64,000 bases of DNA from an uncultured Eubacterium sp. (lineage in GTDB: Bacteria; Bacillota; Clostridia; Lachnospirales; Lachnospiraceae), in the NCBI GenBank assembly GCA_934316925.1, contig CAKREC010000002.1:1-64000 (forward strand), given 5' to 3'. The first letter of the stretch is position 1; each line of letters begins with the position of its first letter. The position numbers and the translations under genes were made by a program. The notes beneath the pieces are model-generated. The model made no database searches and was not told the DNA's origin. It saw only the letters and a list, made by a program, of their open reading frames with translations. This document shows positions 61,968 to 64,000 of this stretch, in pieces.

Positions 61968-62234
61968 ATGGAGAACATTTCATTATATGGACCCTTGTAT
62001 TACCAGAGAAGCGAATTCAAAGGAAGTTACCGGGGCATGAATTTTCGTATTAAAAAGGTGGGGGAAGAAGAACCGTATCATTTACAGGTTACGGCTTGGA
62101 AAGGCCCGTTTATTTTAGAAAAATCAGGACAAGAGCCATTGGTGAGAGAATTTGAATTGAGTGAAGAAGGAATTGAGCAGGCAGATAAATGGCTGACGGA
62201 GACGCAGTCGCTTATCACGGCAGGCCAGAATTAG
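61968..62234 (+). CDS. Small hypothetical protein upstream of a CobW GTPase
   Basis: 88 residues with AAGGGGGAAATT upstream of the ATG. The product is mostly beta strands (MNFRIKKVGEEEPYHLQVT, then WKGPFILEKSGQEP) and a C-terminal helix (IEQADKWLTETQSL), soluble and without cysteines. The family is not recognised. It ends 17 bases before the CobW-type gene, so the two are almost certainly co-transcribed. Confidence 0.7.
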   Translation: MENISLYGPLYYQRSEFKGSYRGMNFRIKKVGEEEPYHLQVTAWKGPFILEKSGQEPLVREFELSEEGIEQADKWLTETQSLITAGQN

Positions 62235-62251
62235 CAGGAGGTAAAAATAAG

Positions 62252-63364
62252 ATGACAAAGATTGATATTCTTTCAGGATTTTTAGGTGCAGGTAAAACAA
62301 CATTGATCAAAAAGCTGATCCAGGAAGCTTTTCAGGGAGAGCAGCTGGTACTGATCGAGAATGAGTTTGGAGAGATCGGTATTGATGGTGGATTCTTGAA
62401 AGATGCAGGGATCAATGTTACCGAGATGAATTCCGGTTGTATCTGCTGCTCTTTAGTAGGAGACTTTGGCACCGCATTGCAGGAAGTTTTGGACAAATAT
62501 TCACCGGATCGTATTATTATCGAGCCATCCGGAGTCGGCAAACTGTCCGATGTCATCAAGGCAGTGTCCGGTATTATGGAAGACAATCCGGATGTACAGA
62601 TGAATGGTTATGTTACCGTTGCAGATGCGACCAAGTGCAAGATGTATATGAAGAACTTTGGTGAATTTTATAATAATCAGATCGAGAGTGCCAAGACGAT
62701 TGTATTGAGCCGCACCGGAAAGATTTCCGATGAAAAACTGGAGGCAGCATTGAGCCTGATCCGGGAGAAAAATGACCAGGCGACGATCATTACGACGCCA
62801 TGGGATGAGATTGATGGAAAGCAGATTTTAGGTGCGATTGAAGATAGTCGTTCTCTGGAGGTTGAGTTGATGGATGAAGAAGATGTATGTCCGGAGTGTG
62901 GACATCATCATGACCACGACCATGAGCATCATCACGATCATGACCATGAGCATGAACATCACCATCATGATGGCGAAAAGTGCAGCTGCGGACATCATCA
63001 TGACCATGAGCATGAACACCATCATCATGATGGCGAAGAGTGTAGCTGTGGACATCATCACCATGAGGGACATCATCATGCCGACGATGTATTTACCAGC
63101 ATGGGTATGGAAAGTGCACACAAGTATACAGAAGAAGAATTGACGGAGATCCTCAAAGAACTTTCCAAGGATGGAGATCAGTACGGTAAAATCCTTCGTG
63201 CAAAGGGTATTGTTCCGGCAGTAGAAGGTGAATGGTTCCACTTTGATCTGGTACCGGGTGAGTATGAAGTTCGTAGAGGAAGTGCAGATTATACGGGACG
63301 TATGTGTGTCATTGGTGCTGAGTTAAAAGAAAGTCAGATCAGAGAGTTGTTTCACATTTTGTAA
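62252..63364 (+). CDS. CobW/ZNG1-type GTPase with histidine-rich metal region
   Basis: 370 residues from ATG 62252 with AGGAGG upstream; an in-frame start at 62189 lies in the previous gene. P-loop GFLGAGKTT (9-17), the CxCC metal motif GCICCS (Cys 63, 65, 66), SRTGKI in place of the usual NKxD GTP specificity motif, and a C-terminal CobW_C-type domain. Between them, residues about 214-280 form a block of His, Asp and Glu with two CSCGHHH units. COG0523 proteins hand zinc, cobalt or nickel to target enzymes. The block suggests strong metal storage or sensing. The metal is not known; no Zur box was looked for with a matrix. Confidence 0.88.
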   Translation: MTKIDILSGFLGAGKTTLIKKLIQEAFQGEQLVLIENEFGEIGIDGGFLKDAGINVTEMNSGCICCSLVGDFGTALQEVLDKYSPDRIIIEPSGVGKLSDVIKAVSGIMEDNPDVQMNGYVTVADATKCKMYMKNFGEFYNNQIESAKTIVLSRTGKISDEKLEAALSLIREKNDQATIITTPWDEIDGKQILGAIEDSRSLEVELMDEEDVCPECGHHHDHDHEHHHDHDHEHEHHHHDGEKCSCGHHHDHEHEHHHHDGEECSCGHHHHEGHHHADDVFTSMGMESAHKYTEEELTEILKELSKDGDQYGKILRAKGIVPAVEGEWFHFDLVPGEYEVRRGSADYTGRMCVIGAELKESQIRELFHIL

Positions 63365-63385
63365 TAGAGCAGAACGGAGGATATG

Positions 63386-64000
63386 ATGTTCGGAAACAGA
63401 GATATTCCAACTTATTTATTTACCGGTTTTCTGGAGAGTGGAAAATCGACCTGTATTCAGGAGATTCTTGAAGAAGGAAACTTTGCAGATGGTTTAAAAA
63501 CCCTGTTTTTGCAGACAGAAGAGGGCGAGTTTGAGATTGATGAAAAACTGCTGTCGGATAATAAAGTGGTTACGGTTGTGGTCGACGATGAGGATGATCT
63601 CACAGAAGAGATGTGTGTGTCACTGGTAAAAGAACATAAACCGGCACGCATTATGATCGAAGTAAATGGTATGTGGGACCTGAAAAAACTGATCAATGAG
63701 ACCATTCCGGAAAACTGGGTTGTAGTTCAGACGTTTACCACAGTAAATGCCCAGACGTTTGACATGTATATCAATAACATGAAATCGTTGCTGATGTCCC
63801 ATTTTGAACAATCCGATCTTGTTATATTCAATCGTTGTGACAAAGAGATGAATAAGCCGTCGATGCGCCGCAATGTTAAGGCGATCAACCGGCAGACACA
63901 GGTTCTTTTTGAATCGGAGGATGGCAGTGTAGAAAGCAACATTGAGGAAGAACTGCCTTACGATGTAAATGCGTCTACGATCGAACTCGAAGATGACGAT
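63386..64000 (+). CDS. Second CobW-like GTPase (3' end outside window)
   Basis: ATG 63386 follows CGGAGG (ATG 63383 is too close to it). The visible 205 residues have the P-loop GFLESGKST and a Rossmann-type GTPase layout with VVQTFTTVNAQTFDMY and FNRCDK (an NKxD-like motif). The CxCC motif of the first protein is missing: the matching region reads QTEEGEFEIDEKLL. It is a COG0523 relative that cannot bind metal in the usual way. The frame is open at the window end, so the C-terminus is not seen. It lies 21 bases downstream of the first CobW gene, in the same unit. Confidence 0.82.
   Translation, partial: MFGNRDIPTYLFTGFLESGKSTCIQEILEEGNFADGLKTLFLQTEEGEFEIDEKLLSDNKVVTVVVDDEDDLTEEMCVSLVKEHKPARIMIEVNGMWDLKKLINETIPENWVVVQTFTTVNAQTFDMYINNMKSLLMSHFEQSDLVIFNRCDKEMNKPSMRRNVKAINRQTQVLFESEDGSVESNIEEELPYDVNASTIELEDDD

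Noticed and set aside
62828-63241. Minus-strand frame rich in Met opposite the CobW gene.
   Set aside because: It is the complement of the CAT/CAC histidine codons in the metal-binding block, not a gene.

Overview
The window looks like a chromosomal segment of a Gram-positive, low-to-middle GC anaerobe of the Clostridia, most likely a gut Lachnospiraceae member. This is inferred from gene content: FtsEX next to a CwlO/PcsB-like hydrolase, a class III fructose-bisphosphatase, PurO plus a stand-alone AICAR formyltransferase, the short ThiC form, FabV, LrgAB, YitT, strong AGGAGG ribosome sites and sigma-A promoters. No rRNA, tRNA, CRISPR array or prophage was seen.

Layout. 0-2.6 kb: the end of an Rpn-like protein, gene fragments, a secreted CAP-domain protein and a broken IS30 transposase. 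2.6-12.0 kb: an LCP-like and a WecG-like envelope protein (both missing key residues), YitT, an orphan sugar-ABC ATPase (MsmX/UgpC type), a CdaR/PucR-type regulator, then ftsE-ftsX-M23 hydrolase-ctpA. The hydrolase has its signal peptide in a different frame from the rest of the protein. 12.0-19.95 kb: a decaying accessory region. Most genes here have lost internal segments (two GNATs, a c-di-GMP-riboswitch-linked hybrid kinase, MerR, aldo/keto reductase, methyltransferase, nitrilase, DUF3791). Among them sit an apparently intact AbiE toxin-antitoxin pair, a LUD-domain protein, a hypoxanthine-DNA glycosylase and a class M-like sirtuin.

20-34.6 kb is housekeeping: uvrB-uvrA-yfbR; a PocR-domain degenerate kinase overlapping a GGDEF-EAL phosphodiesterase; an FMN riboswitch with ribD-ribE-ribBA-ribH; then MATE, HAD and BlaI-like genes. 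34.6-37.6 kb (minus strand) holds an L,D-transpeptidase and a secreted metallophosphoesterase. 37.7-41.5 kb holds a structured leader with a DUF3783 gene, then a ZTP riboswitch with purO-purH-lrgA-lrgB. 41.5-49.4 kb holds an SOS-box promoter with no visible ORF, two polysaccharide deacetylases, fbp, galM and a TPP riboswitch with thiC. 49.4-64 kb holds a 1752-residue wall-anchored repeat protein, hemolysin III, fabV, sbcD-sbcC, an aspartokinase (minus strand) and two CobW-type GTPases, the second cut by the window end.

Four riboswitches of known classes (c-di-GMP-I, FMN, ZTP, TPP) lie within about 35 kb, three of them controlling cofactor or purine genes. Several less familiar elements are the most interesting content: the frame-disrupted FtsEX hydrolase, the cluster of internally deleted genes, an unassigned terminator-ended RNA after ctpA, the LexA-box promoter, and the leader that pairs with the DUF3783 ribosome site. 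All identifications are from reading the sequence and knowledge of families; no database search was run.
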